DNA from: Usnea hakonensis
Lineage: Eukaryota; Ascomycota; Lecanoromycetes; Lecanorales; Parmeliaceae
DNA: 64,000 nucleotides
Assembly (NCBI GenBank): GCA_013423325.1
Contig: BLJB01000138.1
Span: 62,001 to 126,000, forward strand
Direction of reading: 5' to 3'
Numbering within the stretch: position 1 is the first letter of the stretch; each line of letters opens with the position of its first letter. A program made the position numbers and the translations under genes. A model generated the notes under the pieces. It made no database searches and had not been told where the DNA came from. It saw only the letters and a program-made list of their open reading frames with translations. Of this stretch, positions 53,741 through 63,117 are shown one piece after another.

Positions 53741-54402
53741 TCAATGCTTGTCCCCCGGCTTCTGCACCTTGAAATTCGGATTCCGCGGATCGTTTTTGAA
53801 TTGGTCGGCTGTGTTTGTGCGTGTCAGCCTTTTTGGTGCTTGTTTTTTTTCTTTGTTTGTAGCTAGCTTGCTTGCTGAGGTGTGATTGGTGTTGTTGTTG
53901 TTGTTGTTGTTGGCCCCGGGGGAAAGAAGGAAAGGATGGATGGATGGATGGATGGGAGGAAGGGAAACGTACTTTGAGCGAGGGTATTGGCGGCGGAGTT
54001 TATTCCGTACATCATTATTAGACCTGGTTGTGGGGGAAGAGGATTGATTAGTTTGGGTTGTGATTGTGATGGAGAGTTGGGGGTGGGGATGGGGAGGTGA
54101 GGAGTGATGGAAGGGAAAGGGGATGGGTGTAGATGTTGTTGAGCTCATGGCCCCTCTGAGGAGTCGCAGCGCCAATTGGGCACCTGGGCTCTTCTGTTGT
54201 CAGGGGCTTTATTTCTCTGCAGACGTACCGGCGATGAAGAATGGTGCCATTGGCTGCGCTGTAGATGAGATGGATGGTTGGTTAGCTTTAGAGAAGGGAT
54301 ATTTCGAGGCTGGGGGGTACGGCTTTTTTTTGGGCTTCGGCGATGGGGATGGGGAGAGAGCGTACCGTAGAGGCCGGGGAATTTCTTGCCTAGGAATGAC
54401 AT
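53741..54402 (-). CDS. ATP18: Mitochondrial ATP synthase subunit j
   Basis: A 61-aa protein split over four tiny exons: 54366-54402, 54229-54258, 53973-54023, 53741-53808 (37, 30, 51 and 68 nt). The spliced product begins MSFLGKKFPGLYAQPMAPFF, continues IAGLIMMYGINSAANTLAQ and ends TDQFKNDPRNPNFKVQKPGD-KH. This is the subunit j (i/j) signature: a short matrix segment, one inner-membrane helix and the NDPRNPN tail. It sits in the Fo membrane part of complex V. Introns use GTACGC, GTACGT and GTACGT donors, phases 1, 1 and 1. Without splicing the gene is invisible as an ORF. Confidence 0.93.
53889..53956. repeat. (GTT)n and (GGAT)n microsatellites inside ATP18 intron 3
   Basis: About seven GTT/TTG triplets near 53890-53912 and five GGAT units near 53934-53956 lie inside the 164-nt third intron. 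Confidence 0.85.
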
Positions 54403-54696
54403 TGTTGTTGCGGGATTGGGTTCTGTGGTGTGGGGAGGTTCGGGTTTGTTCGTGGTGATGGTGATGGTGAAGGGTGCGGAGAGGCGTGGAAGCTTTACTG
54501 TTTGGAAAGCTCGAGGTTTGAGATGTTAGATGCTTGTCGTGGAGACTGGAGTCCGTAAAGTACCTTACTTTACTAGGCCGCTTTTTCTCAAGCGCCGGGA
54601 GCGATTTCTTCCGCGTCAAAGCTTGGCTGCTTGTTTCGCTCTGAGGTAAGGTATTATTGTACGTACGGCGTTCGAGCGTGCAGGTGTCAATCTATC
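54403..54696. promoter_or_regulatory. Divergent promoter region of ATP18 and SPC19
   Basis: The two start codons face away from each other across 294 bp. It contains TACCTTACTTTAC near 54562 and GAGGTAAGGTATTA near 54642. Confidence 0.55.
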
Positions 54697-55369
54697 ATGG
54701 CACATTCGCTGGCTTCTTGTGTGTCGTCCCTACGGTCGTCGAATGCGCTTCTATCGTCTAGTATATCCATCCTCGACTCTGGGGTCAATGATTTCCCACG
54801 CCTGGCGAAAGTGCTGCAGACCACTCGCGTATGTTTCCATTCCCTTCTTGTCTATTCGATTTCGACTTTCTCCAATTTGCATGGGAGTTTGTTTCTTTAC
54901 GGCGGTTGCTGGCGCTGGTGAGACCCATAGTATAGTCAAATGCTAAGACCACAATCACCACCTCCAGCATTTCGAACTCCTTGCCGAACCCACCCTCCAC
55001 TCCGCCCAATCCACCCTCCTCGCCTCCTTGACCCCCGAACTCGCCTCCCTCCTCTCCAAAGTCGAATCCCACCTCGACAAGCTCGCCCGCCGCGAACAAG
55101 CCCTCATCGCCCGTAGCGACCTTCTTGAAGGCAGGATAGGTGAAGGACGCGCATCATCATCATCATCATCCATGGGAGGAGGTGCGAAGAGGGGGAGCAG
55201 TAGTGTGGGTGTTCTGAATGGTGGGGATGGCGGGGGGAGTAGGGAGGCGTTGAGGCTGAAGCAGTTGAGGGGGACGAAGGAGAGGTTGGGGTATGCTGTT
55301 GAGAGGTTGGTGCTGCAGGCGCAGCAGAAGGAGAGGCAGTTGAGGATGAGTATTGCGGCTAATGATTGA
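54697..55369 (+). CDS. SPC19: DASH complex subunit Spc19
   Basis: Kinetochore outer-ring protein of the DASH/Dam1 complex that couples chromosomes to microtubules. Two exons, 54697-54828 and 54968-55369, give 177 aa. The core CVSSLRSSNALLSSSISILD, then SGVNDFPRLAKVLQTTRHFE and LLAEP, is diagnostic. The coiled coil SHLDKLARREQALIARSDLL follows. The intron has GTATGT...CTCCAG borders, phase 0. A Ser/Gly insert (~ residues 108-135, with a TCA microsatellite at 55151-55169) separates the coiled coil from the last helix, which is less conserved. Divergent from ATP18. Confidence 0.93.
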
Positions 55370-55997
55370 AGACGGATGATGGCGAGGGAGCGTGAGCGGC
55401 TCTCGGGATCTGATGAGTGGGGTGGGAGGCGTTGGTGGTTGGATGCGTATACCCTTTTTACTTTTACATTGAACGACATGAGCAGCGATTGCTGGTGTTT
55501 ATGGTTCCAAAGCGCCTCATGGCTGCTGTGGTGTACGAGCCTTTATGCTGCGTTGGTGAATAGACAGCTTCAGATAGCATGAGAGCATTGTGGAATTCAG
55601 AGTCTGGGTCGAAGGTAATGGTGCTCTCATCTGCGCTCTCTTGCAAAAGTGAGCCTTCACTTGACTTGCGTCTTAAGAGAAGATGGAAGAGGGTTCAAGG
55701 GAAAGAAGTTTACCGTCACGAGAGAGGCATGGATTTAGTTCGACGGCCATGGCTCTGTGCCACTCGTGCACTACCAGATTACATTTGAGGTTCTGGTCAC
55801 TTGACGAAGGCTGCTTGATGGTAAGTACAAAAACAAGGCAACCGGGTCATGAATCGATGATACATTCAATTGCATTACAGGAGCCTCATTAGGACGTCCT
55901 CGAATCGGATGTGTTCCACCTATACGTAGAAGATTCTCGTCCCTGGTTGACCGCGGCGTACTGCAGGAAGAATGTAGGGCTTACGTTGTGCGAAAGG
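55370..55997. other. Intergenic between convergent genes
   Basis: 3' flanks of SPC19 and the SPOUT methyltransferase gene. Only short frames. Confidence 0.4.
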
Positions 55998-57220
55998 TCA
56001 TGATTTTCCCTTCCTCAGTACAACATTTCTCAATCCCATCAGCCCCAGCCAAACCGCCTCTTCCGTCCGAATTGTCCTGCTGCCTTGTCCTGGACACAAG
56101 TTCACCCAGTGATCAAACAACGCTTTCGGACTTTTCACTCCCAAACCTTCCAGCTCCTTGTCTGCCTTGACGGCGACTTCCAATCCGGCAACCCCTCCGA
56201 ATACAACCATCATGTGCGCGAACTCGGGAACGGGGTGGCTCGTCGACTTTCTTGTACTATCAAGAGTAGAGACGGGGACACCGCGCTCTGATGTCCCTAT
56301 CGTTTGATCATAGCCGCCGTCGAATGGACACTCGGTGAGAACGGCAGACAGACAGGAGGCTGAGCGCACACTGTAGCCCCAGTAATAGCCAGCCTCTTCT
56401 CGCGGAGCAGAGGGAGCAACAGCTTCGGCTAGCAATTCATTGCCCGGGATTTCTTCGGGCCTCTCTTTATCTTTAAACTTAACAGTCACACGCGTTTCTG
56501 GTGCTATCATATCTGAGACAAAGACTCGTACACCAAGGCCAGTCCAAACGTACGTATGACCTGACGGAATCCTGTATATCTTTCTTTCTCTCCTGTGTGG
56601 AATGTCTAGCTTGGTAACGCCTTCGCGGTATTGGCACCACTCGTGTCTGCGGAGGTGATGTGGCATGTCTAGACTGGGCAAGGATCCTGCAAGTCGAAGG
56701 TCTGGATGCAGGGAAAACAGGTCCTTTCGTAGATTCGGAGGCGTCTCGAGATAGGACAAGATGTGCGCGAGGAAATAGTTGGGATCTGTGTAGCCTGTAT
56801 ACGAATCTTTTCCCCCTCCATTTTCCACAGTACTTGAACTCGCGTTCTGATTCTCCGCATCCTGAGCCGCTGAACCATCGTCAAAAACCACCACTTCATC
56901 GACGCAGAAGACGGCTAGGGCACGGGCGATTTGACCTGCCAGGAGTGTTTGGAGTTCGGGCGTTTGTGCACTGTAGTCAATTCGTTGGTGGGCTGCTCAG
57001 GACGGACCGAGACAGACTTACTGACTTTGTGACAATGCTTCCAGGTAGCGCAATGCTCAGCGTATACTTGCGCCCTTCCTTGGCTTCGAAGACGGCGGTG
57101 GGCTTCGAGGTATCCACTTCGCTCTCCGCGGGCTGGTCGGAGCCACGCTTGCGTTTCTAACGTTCGTTAGCTGAGCACGAAACGAAGGGGTATAGAAGAA
57201 ACCTGCACCTTGGATTCCAT
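55998..57220 (-). CDS. SPOUT1 (C9orf114)-like RNA methyltransferase
   Basis: Three exons, 57209-57220 (four codons), 57026-57156 and 55998-56970, give 371 aa. The first 12-nt exon encodes MESK; the second starts KKRKRGSDQP, a nuclear-localisation-type patch, and runs to YTLSIALPGSIV. The third continues TPELQTLLAGQIARALAVFC and VDEVVVFDDG, the defining block of the family. The C-terminus holds GYYWGYSVR and FGGVAGLE, the latter probably in the knotted SAM site. The human protein is a 28S rRNA/centrosome-linked methyltransferase; a nuclear RNA-modifying role here is inferred. Introns: GTGCAG...GTTAG (phase 0) and GTCAGT...TACAG (phase 2). Confidence 0.88.
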
Positions 57221-58381
57221 GGTAAGCGTGGGGTAGACTGCAAACTCTATGCCGGTCGTAAAGAAAAAAGAAATATTCCCATTTTCGTTCGAGACGATTC
57301 ACTAGTGCTACCCTGCGTTCGCGCGCAACCGCCAACCTGACTTGACGTGGCACCTTGCAGCTTACATAGCTTCAGATCAAAGCATTCATTGTGCACGTGC
57401 GATCAATATGTCTGCGCCAGCCCGACCTTATCTTTCTAATGGCCAAGTGCTACAAAGGCAAGCGTTCATCGTCATCCCTAAGAATATCGGCTAAGCGATC
57501 TTAACAGTCCGCCCTTGTCCGCCCGTGTTCGCAACTTTTTCGATGACTCCTACGCCTTCTTGGGACTCTACGTGACTACTTTGTTCTCTGTACGTTGATT
57601 TGATACATTTAAAAGGTAAAATGATTTCATCGACTGATGGCTTGCAAAGCTTGATGCCTATGCCGCTGCGGAGCAATCGCCCTTCAACATCAGAAACAGA
57701 AATCGGTCAACCGCTGGCGTGAGAGCTGGACCACGATCTGGCGGTAGTGGAGGCGGAGGTGGCGGAGGTGGAAGTGGTGGTGGAGGAGGGGGGGGAAGGA
57801 AAGTAGGAACTGTGGACGACATAAGAGGTCCAGAGTGCAAGAGCTGTGGTTGAGGTGTGAGAACGTTTGAGATCTTTCATGGTCTAGGCATTGGGAATGG
57901 AGTTGGAATTGTCATAGCTGCAAATTGAGTCTGATCGAGACCCTCATTGAGTGTAAAAACAAAGAGCCTGGTCGACTGTGAGATCACAGGAGATGATCAT
58001 GTTATTTTCCCCCTTATTTGGTCAAGATCCATACATTTGGTTCTTCATACCGTACCGTTGTATGGAGCAAGCGCTATGCTGCGATTTGCAACGAGACTTA
58101 CACACTCAGAGCTCGAATGCTTAGCACTCTGGCAGACTGTATCATGCCACTACTGGCTGGACTGACCAGCCTTATTGCATACTCAGGAATTTCCAAGAGG
58201 GTCAGCATTCCATCCGAACCTCGCCTTTCCGAGCGGACTCAATGTTTGCCTCCATCCTGGGTCTAGTTGATACTCATCATCGTCTTGTCGTTGTATCCTT
58301 GCTCGGAAGTAAAACAGCCGCACCATACCATTCAGGCTCTTGCGTCTGATACATCCGAAGCACAGGACCGGCCGTTCGCGG
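57221..58381. other. Intergenic with proline-codon microsatellite
   Basis: SPOUT gene upstream region and POP7 3' flank. A GGN-rich run at 57741-57795 reads as poly-proline in a 60-codon minus-strand frame (57658-57840) ending VDRFLFLMLKGDCSAAA. This could be the last exon of an unrecognised gene but lacks support. Confidence 0.4.
57741..57795. repeat. GGTGGA/GGC-type microsatellite
   Basis: An imperfect run of GGN triplets (GGCGGAGGTGGCGGAGG-like), ending in G-runs. Minus-strand translation gives long proline stretches. Confidence 0.75.
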
Positions 58382-59012
58382 TCACTTCAAAGTTATGGCA
58401 ACTTCCACAAAGCTAGCCTTCCGCACGCGTGACTCTGGCAATTCCTCCTCTTCGTCCTCTCCCTCTACAGCCTCGTTCCCTGGAGGCGCGACCGACTCCA
58501 CTATATCATCAACAACACCGACCGTGCCAGTCCTCAAACGCACCCTACAATCATCTTGGCCCTGGAAGAAGAGCGCTAACCCTAGCACATTCTGAATGGC
58601 CCTACTCGTAGCCTTCAAAATCACTTCCTCTGGTTCCTTGCCTATTGACACATGGTATCTTTCGCCCAACTTGCTGAGCTTCTGCTTGTCACTGCCCTTG
58701 CCGTCCACGAGGTCTATTTTGCCCATGGACCGTTTGTCGATTTCGCCAAGTAGTTTGCGGACTCGTTTGACAGCGGATATGAAGGGCATTTTGGTTGACA
58801 CGTAGACGATCTTCTTTTGGTCAGCACCGGTAAAGGGGGAAGGTACAGGTGGATGGAGGATAGGCCGCTTTTGAATTCGTGCATCTAGATGTCTCTCTGA
58901 GTCCAGAGTTCCAGTCTCTTGTACAGGTTGACATACTTTTGGGCAAACGAGGCATTTTAGGGACAATGTTTTTGTTATTGTCTCCGGCTTTAGTAACCTT
59001 TTTTGGTGCCAT
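58382..59012 (-). CDS. POP7: RNase P/MRP subunit Pop7 (Rpp20-like, Alba fold)
   Basis: Two exons, 58937-59012 and 58382-58884, give 192 aa. A 52-nt intron (GTATGT...ATCTAG, phase 1) restores RLPKNARIQKRPILHPPVPS. The core VYVSTKMPFISAVKRVRKLL, followed by KATSRAIQNVLGLALFFQ and DCRVRLRTGTVGVVDDIV, is the Alba-like Pop7/Rpp20 fold, which binds RNA with Pop6 in RNase P and MRP for tRNA and rRNA processing. An acidic EGEDEEEEL insert precedes the final ESRVRKASFVEVAI strand. The N-terminus is Lys-rich. Divergent from LIP2 across 192 bp. Confidence 0.92.
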
Positions 59013-59204
59013 AGTAACAATCGGCCTTACGATGTATGTAAGTGGTTAGGCTGATAATTGTTACCTTGACGAGTCTAAAGTTTACGGAGCGATACGGAAT
59101 GCAGAACAGGATTCGGGAGCGCTTGGCGCGTTAGAAAATATCTTGTAGTCTTATCTGCCGCGGGCATCACATCAAGCCAAGCAGCATCATGGCCCATTGG
59201 CTTA
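59013..59204. promoter_or_regulatory. Divergent promoter of POP7 and LIP2
   Basis: 192 bp between opposite start codons must hold both promoters. A second LIP2-frame-independent ATG lies at 59189. Confidence 0.55.
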
Positions 59205-60017
59205 ATGAGGCTTCGACACCTTCACTTGCCTGGTCTGACACCTTATCTACGGGTATCAGCTATACAAGAGAACCTAGTCCGCCTTCATTTAGATCACAAA
59301 GCCTCTCGGCCAACGGCAACAGCTCCAACCTGCAGTCCTGGCCCAGTCCTGCTTACCTTCCAGACTCCTCCAACGTATACCTGCGGCCGGCGAGAAATTG
59401 GTGCGCTGTCGCAAGAGCAGATTGACCATCTTAGGGCTGGTGGCAAAGCCGAATTTCACGAAGCACTCCGTGGCGGGCAAACTACTTTCCATGGCCCGGG
59501 ACAGTTGACGGCTTACCTCATCCTCTCGCTTCACGAGCACAATCTGAACGCCAGAAATTACATTCGGCTCCTCGAAGACTCAGTCATAGGTACGTGTGCA
59601 AGGTATTGGCTCGAGGCCCATACGACTGAAAATGCAGGAGTATGGATTGGATCTAGTCGGGATGAACGCAAACTCGCTAGTGTGGGAGTCCATCTGAGAC
59701 GGCAAATTGCAAGTCATGGGGTTGGCTTGAACGTTACGGTTGATCTCTGGTGGTTCGATAGGATTGTGGCCTGTGGACTACCAGAGAAAAAGGCAACGTC
59801 AATTATGAAGGAATACATGGGCTTGGAGCCAGATAACGCGCCGAATATTAAAGTATTTGGTCCGGCTGGGGTGCCTGGACGACGTCGGCCTGCCATTCAG
59901 TTCTACGAAGTTCGTGAAGCGATGTTGCAAGTGGCCGATAGTCTCGCGAATGAAGTATCATCGCGCCTGTCAGGCGTTGATGACAAAGTAGAAAATGTTG
60001 ATGAGGAATGCTTATGA
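59205..60017 (+). CDS. LIP2: Octanoyl-[acyl carrier protein]:protein octanoyltransferase (LipB type)
   Basis: Moves the octanoyl group from mitochondrial ACP to lipoate-dependent proteins, the first step of lipoate synthesis. A single 270-codon frame. The substrate-binding loop RGGQTTFHGPGQLTAY is at residues 89-104, the conserved Lys of DERKLASVGVH at ~156, HGVGLNV at 171-177, and the catalytic Cys of IVACGL at 190. The N-terminal ~20 residues (MRLRHLHLPGLTPYLRVSAI) are basic and could serve as a weak mitochondrial signal. Length fits the family. An upstream ATG at 59189 is in another frame. Confidence 0.93.
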   Translation: MRLRHLHLPGLTPYLRVSAIQENLVRLHLDHKASRPTATAPTCSPGPVLLTFQTPPTYTCGRREIGALSQEQIDHLRAGGKAEFHEALRGGQTTFHGPGQLTAYLILSLHEHNLNARNYIRLLEDSVIGTCARYWLEAHTTENAGVWIGSSRDERKLASVGVHLRRQIASHGVGLNVTVDLWWFDRIVACGLPEKKATSIMKEYMGLEPDNAPNIKVFGPAGVPGRRRPAIQFYEVREAMLQVADSLANEVSSRLSGVDDKVENVDEECL

Positions 60018-61704
60018 TTGACGTATCGTCTTGGAGAAGCCAACTCCAGATGGTGGGAGCATTGAGAGAATGGCTCATGCTCATGGATCTGATATTTGAA
60101 GAATCTTCAAAGCCGATTCCCGTAACCTATCAATTACGGTTACTGTACGCTTGAAGGCGTCCATATCCGAGTAAACATTCACCAGCCTCTGATCGGTCTC
60201 GTATGAGTATGGCATCACCTTTAGAGTAAAAGCAGAAATGGACATTTTTCGATATCCTTGTCTATTACCATTGATTGCACAAGGAATGAGCGTCTAAGGC
60301 CCAACATCTAGTCGACTATCAGTCGACAATCAAGATCTTTTCTACTCTGCAGCATGACCAATGGAAACTATCTCCGCAACGGCTCAATTTTGGGACCTTG
60401 TCCAAGAGAGGCAGGACATGGACGAGGACGTTCATTAGGCTATGGCAAGCTATGAGGTGCACCGCAATGCTGATGGAATCTGTCGATGTAAACTAGAATT
60501 GTGACGTATCAAGGTGAGTACGCAAGCATGCGAAGGCAAAATCGTCAACAGTACCACTAGCGTTATTTTAAGCGAGTCCAAATCTATTATTTTTTCGAGC
60601 ACTTGTCCACCAGAGTTCAAAGGAAACGAAGGTAAAAACCTCGAGTAGGCATAGCGCTTCACCGCGTCGTGGTGACGACGTAGATCATGGGGGACGCTTA
60701 ATCTCTAGATAAGGTTGCTGTGATTTTGTCGATACCACGAACTTATGCCATGTAATCACAGACATGTGGGACTGTCTCTCGTTTATGCCTTAAAAGCACT
60801 TGACTTGATGAATCACTCCCCTTTCTTGGGTTTGACTTTCTTCAAAGCTTCATTGTGGTCGGAGAAATAATCTGTTTTAGCAAGCTATATGTGAGTACGT
60901 CCGTGCCCATCGACTGAGCTACTTCGCCTGAAGTCAATTCTTGCGGGTTTCGAGGGCGTCAATAATGTCATATCCATTTCGGATTTCCGGAAGGCGCCCG
61001 GACTCAGCCGAGACAGAGAACGAATTACCTCTTGCAGATTCAGGGAGAAGACGTAAAGGACTTTAGGCACCCCGGCCGATCTATCATATCTGAAATCAAG
61101 AACATGCCTTTGATTTTTCTCTGGCTTAAACTCCCGCAGCTGGCGGTGCGGTTCCGGTCTTCCATATCGTAGACTTGTTGAGAAGAGTCAGGGATCGGAC
61201 CCTGTGCAGATAGGTAGGTAGATTAGAGTAGCACGAGTTGCCAAATACTTAACTCTCACATCGAAGCTGTGTGATCCGGCCGTACGTGGAGCGTGTCTAC
61301 TCTACCCAAACGTACTTATACCGGTGCTTTATAGTCTCAGCTGCGCCGAAGCACATGGGATCACCTGTAAGCATGTAAGGCGGAAAAGCGGCAAATGAAT
61401 ATGTGCCTATCTTATTGTTCGGAATCCAGACCCAAAACCTTAAATTGAACCAGGGTACTTTAAGGTAGTACTCGTACTCTATATTTCGCGCTAGGCAATT
61501 GCGAGGTCAATTCGTAACTTGGACTTCGGAAACTTGGATCTTTGAGAGGCCCTACATTTCACCTCAGCATCCTCCTTCACATTCTTTTATCATATAGCTC
61601 TGCTTGTCACACCTCCCGCATGATTGAATGTCCGCGACACAGTCAAGACTACAAAGATACACCCTAGCTGCCCTGATTGCCGTTCCGCGATCCTTTTACC
61701 CGCC
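60018..61704. other. 1.7-kb gene-free region
   Basis: LIP2 3' flank and a long RHO3 upstream region. No frame above 70 codons has any family feature. CAGGGATCGGACCCTG near 61188 is a short palindrome, not a tRNA arm. Confidence 0.45.
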
Positions 61705-62512
61705 ATGCCTCTCTGCGGAGGAGGCAAGACGGTTCATCGCAAACTTGTTCTATTGTAACCTCTTCCACCTTCCGGAACTGCCGGTCGGCTAACGGGGGTA
61801 TTTGACAGAGGCGATGGTGCTTGCGGCAAGACTTCGCTGCTCAATGTATTTACAAGAGGGTACGTCTTTATCTTCCAGAAGCCAGAAGAGCCGATCTGAT
61901 GCGCCTTGCGATTTGACAGCTATTTCCCTACTGTATACGAGCCTACCGTTTTTGAAAATTACGTCCACGATATCTTTGTCGATAATGTACACATCGAGCT
62001 CTCCCTCTGGGATACCGCCGGCCAAGAAGAATTCGACCGGCTACGCTCCCTGTCTTATGACGACACCCACACGATAATGCTCTGCTTCAGCGTCGATTCC
62101 AAGGATTCGCTTGAGAATGTTGAGTCGAAATGGGTGGGCGAGATTGCGGAAAATTGCCAGGGTGTGAAGCTCGTGCTCGTGGCACTGAAGTGCGATTTGA
62201 GGGAGAGGGGCGGCGACGAAGAGGACGAAACGGGAGCGGGCCGAGGAGGGGAGAAGGTTATGATTGACTACAAGCAGGGGTTAGAGGTTGCGAAGAGGAT
62301 ACAGGCACTGCGGTACCTAGGTACGCCCTTTTTCAGTTGTGCTTCAGTGGACCGCAAGGGAAGGCTGCAAGCTGACATCTATTGTTCGTGCAGAGTGCTC
62401 AGCGAAACGAAACCGAGGCGTTAATGAAGCATTCACAGAAGCGGCCAGAGTCGCGCTCTCGGTCAAGGGCGCCGGCACTTCTAATGGAGGGGGCAAATGC
62501 TCAGTGATGTGA
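61705..62512 (+). CDS. RHO3: Rho-family small GTPase Rho3
   Basis: Four exons: 61705-61754, 61809-61859, 61920-62320, 62394-62512; 206 aa. P-loop GDGACGKTS at residues 18-26, effector region YFPTVYEPTVFENYVHD, switch II WDTAGQEEFDRLRSLSY, base-recognition ALKCDL in place of TKxD, and ECSAKRNRGVNEAF. It ends in the CaaX box CSVM, so it is expected to be prenylated. Rho3 governs polarised growth and exocytosis in fungi. A divergent acidic/Gly insert (ERGGDEEDETGAGRGG) follows the DLRE motif where fungal Rho3 proteins vary. Introns: GTAACC...GACAG, GTACGT...GACAG and GTACGC...TGCAG. Confidence 0.96.
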
Positions 62513-63117
62513 GCTGTACATGACACGAAACACCCTTTTTTCCCTGTGCATGTTGAGTAATAGCCCTTTTTGAGCACCTACTGACACACCTTTTCGCTCG
62601 GGCGTAACGGATTTCCATTCTCTGTATTCACGAGCCTGGAGATACTGGCACGGAGTCACTGTTGGCTAGCAAAGGCGTGTAAATCCGTCGTTCTTCAATG
62701 TAAAAAGCTCGCCCTGGTCATCAGTACCACTTTAGACAGTGCACAGTCTCCTTGCTCTGCCTTCTGGCTTCGCGATTGGCGCTTCTCCAGGTCAACGAAG
62801 AATGAAAATGATTTGACGATTCTCGTTCAACACAAGTTCTTCAAGCACCGAAGGTGAGGGATTGAGACCTGGACATCCTATCTGCGGTATCATTTGAGTT
62901 CTGGGCAATGAAAGGTTAGACCCTTGTGAAGAGAAGAGCCCAAATATGAAATTTTTTTCCTGAACAGACTGGGTAAGATTGCCGTTCGTCAATCGTCAAA
63001 GTACAAAGCCCACGCGTCCCAACGCTATACCTTTTGTGTTGAATCAATCTATCATCTATAACAGGAACTGGTTCACGAGATGAATCAAGATCCAGTTCCT
63101 AACACACACTCTCGGGT
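62513..63117. other. Intergenic between convergent genes
   Basis: 3' flanks of RHO3 and SER2; short frames only. Confidence 0.45.

Noticed and set aside
57658..57840. Poly-proline minus-strand frame
   Set aside because: Driven by a GGN microsatellite; no upstream exon with matching phase could be supported.
61180..61205. Palindrome CAGGGATCGGACCCTG considered as a tRNA arm
   Set aside because: No TTCGA T-loop sequence, no A box at the right distance and no acceptor stem.
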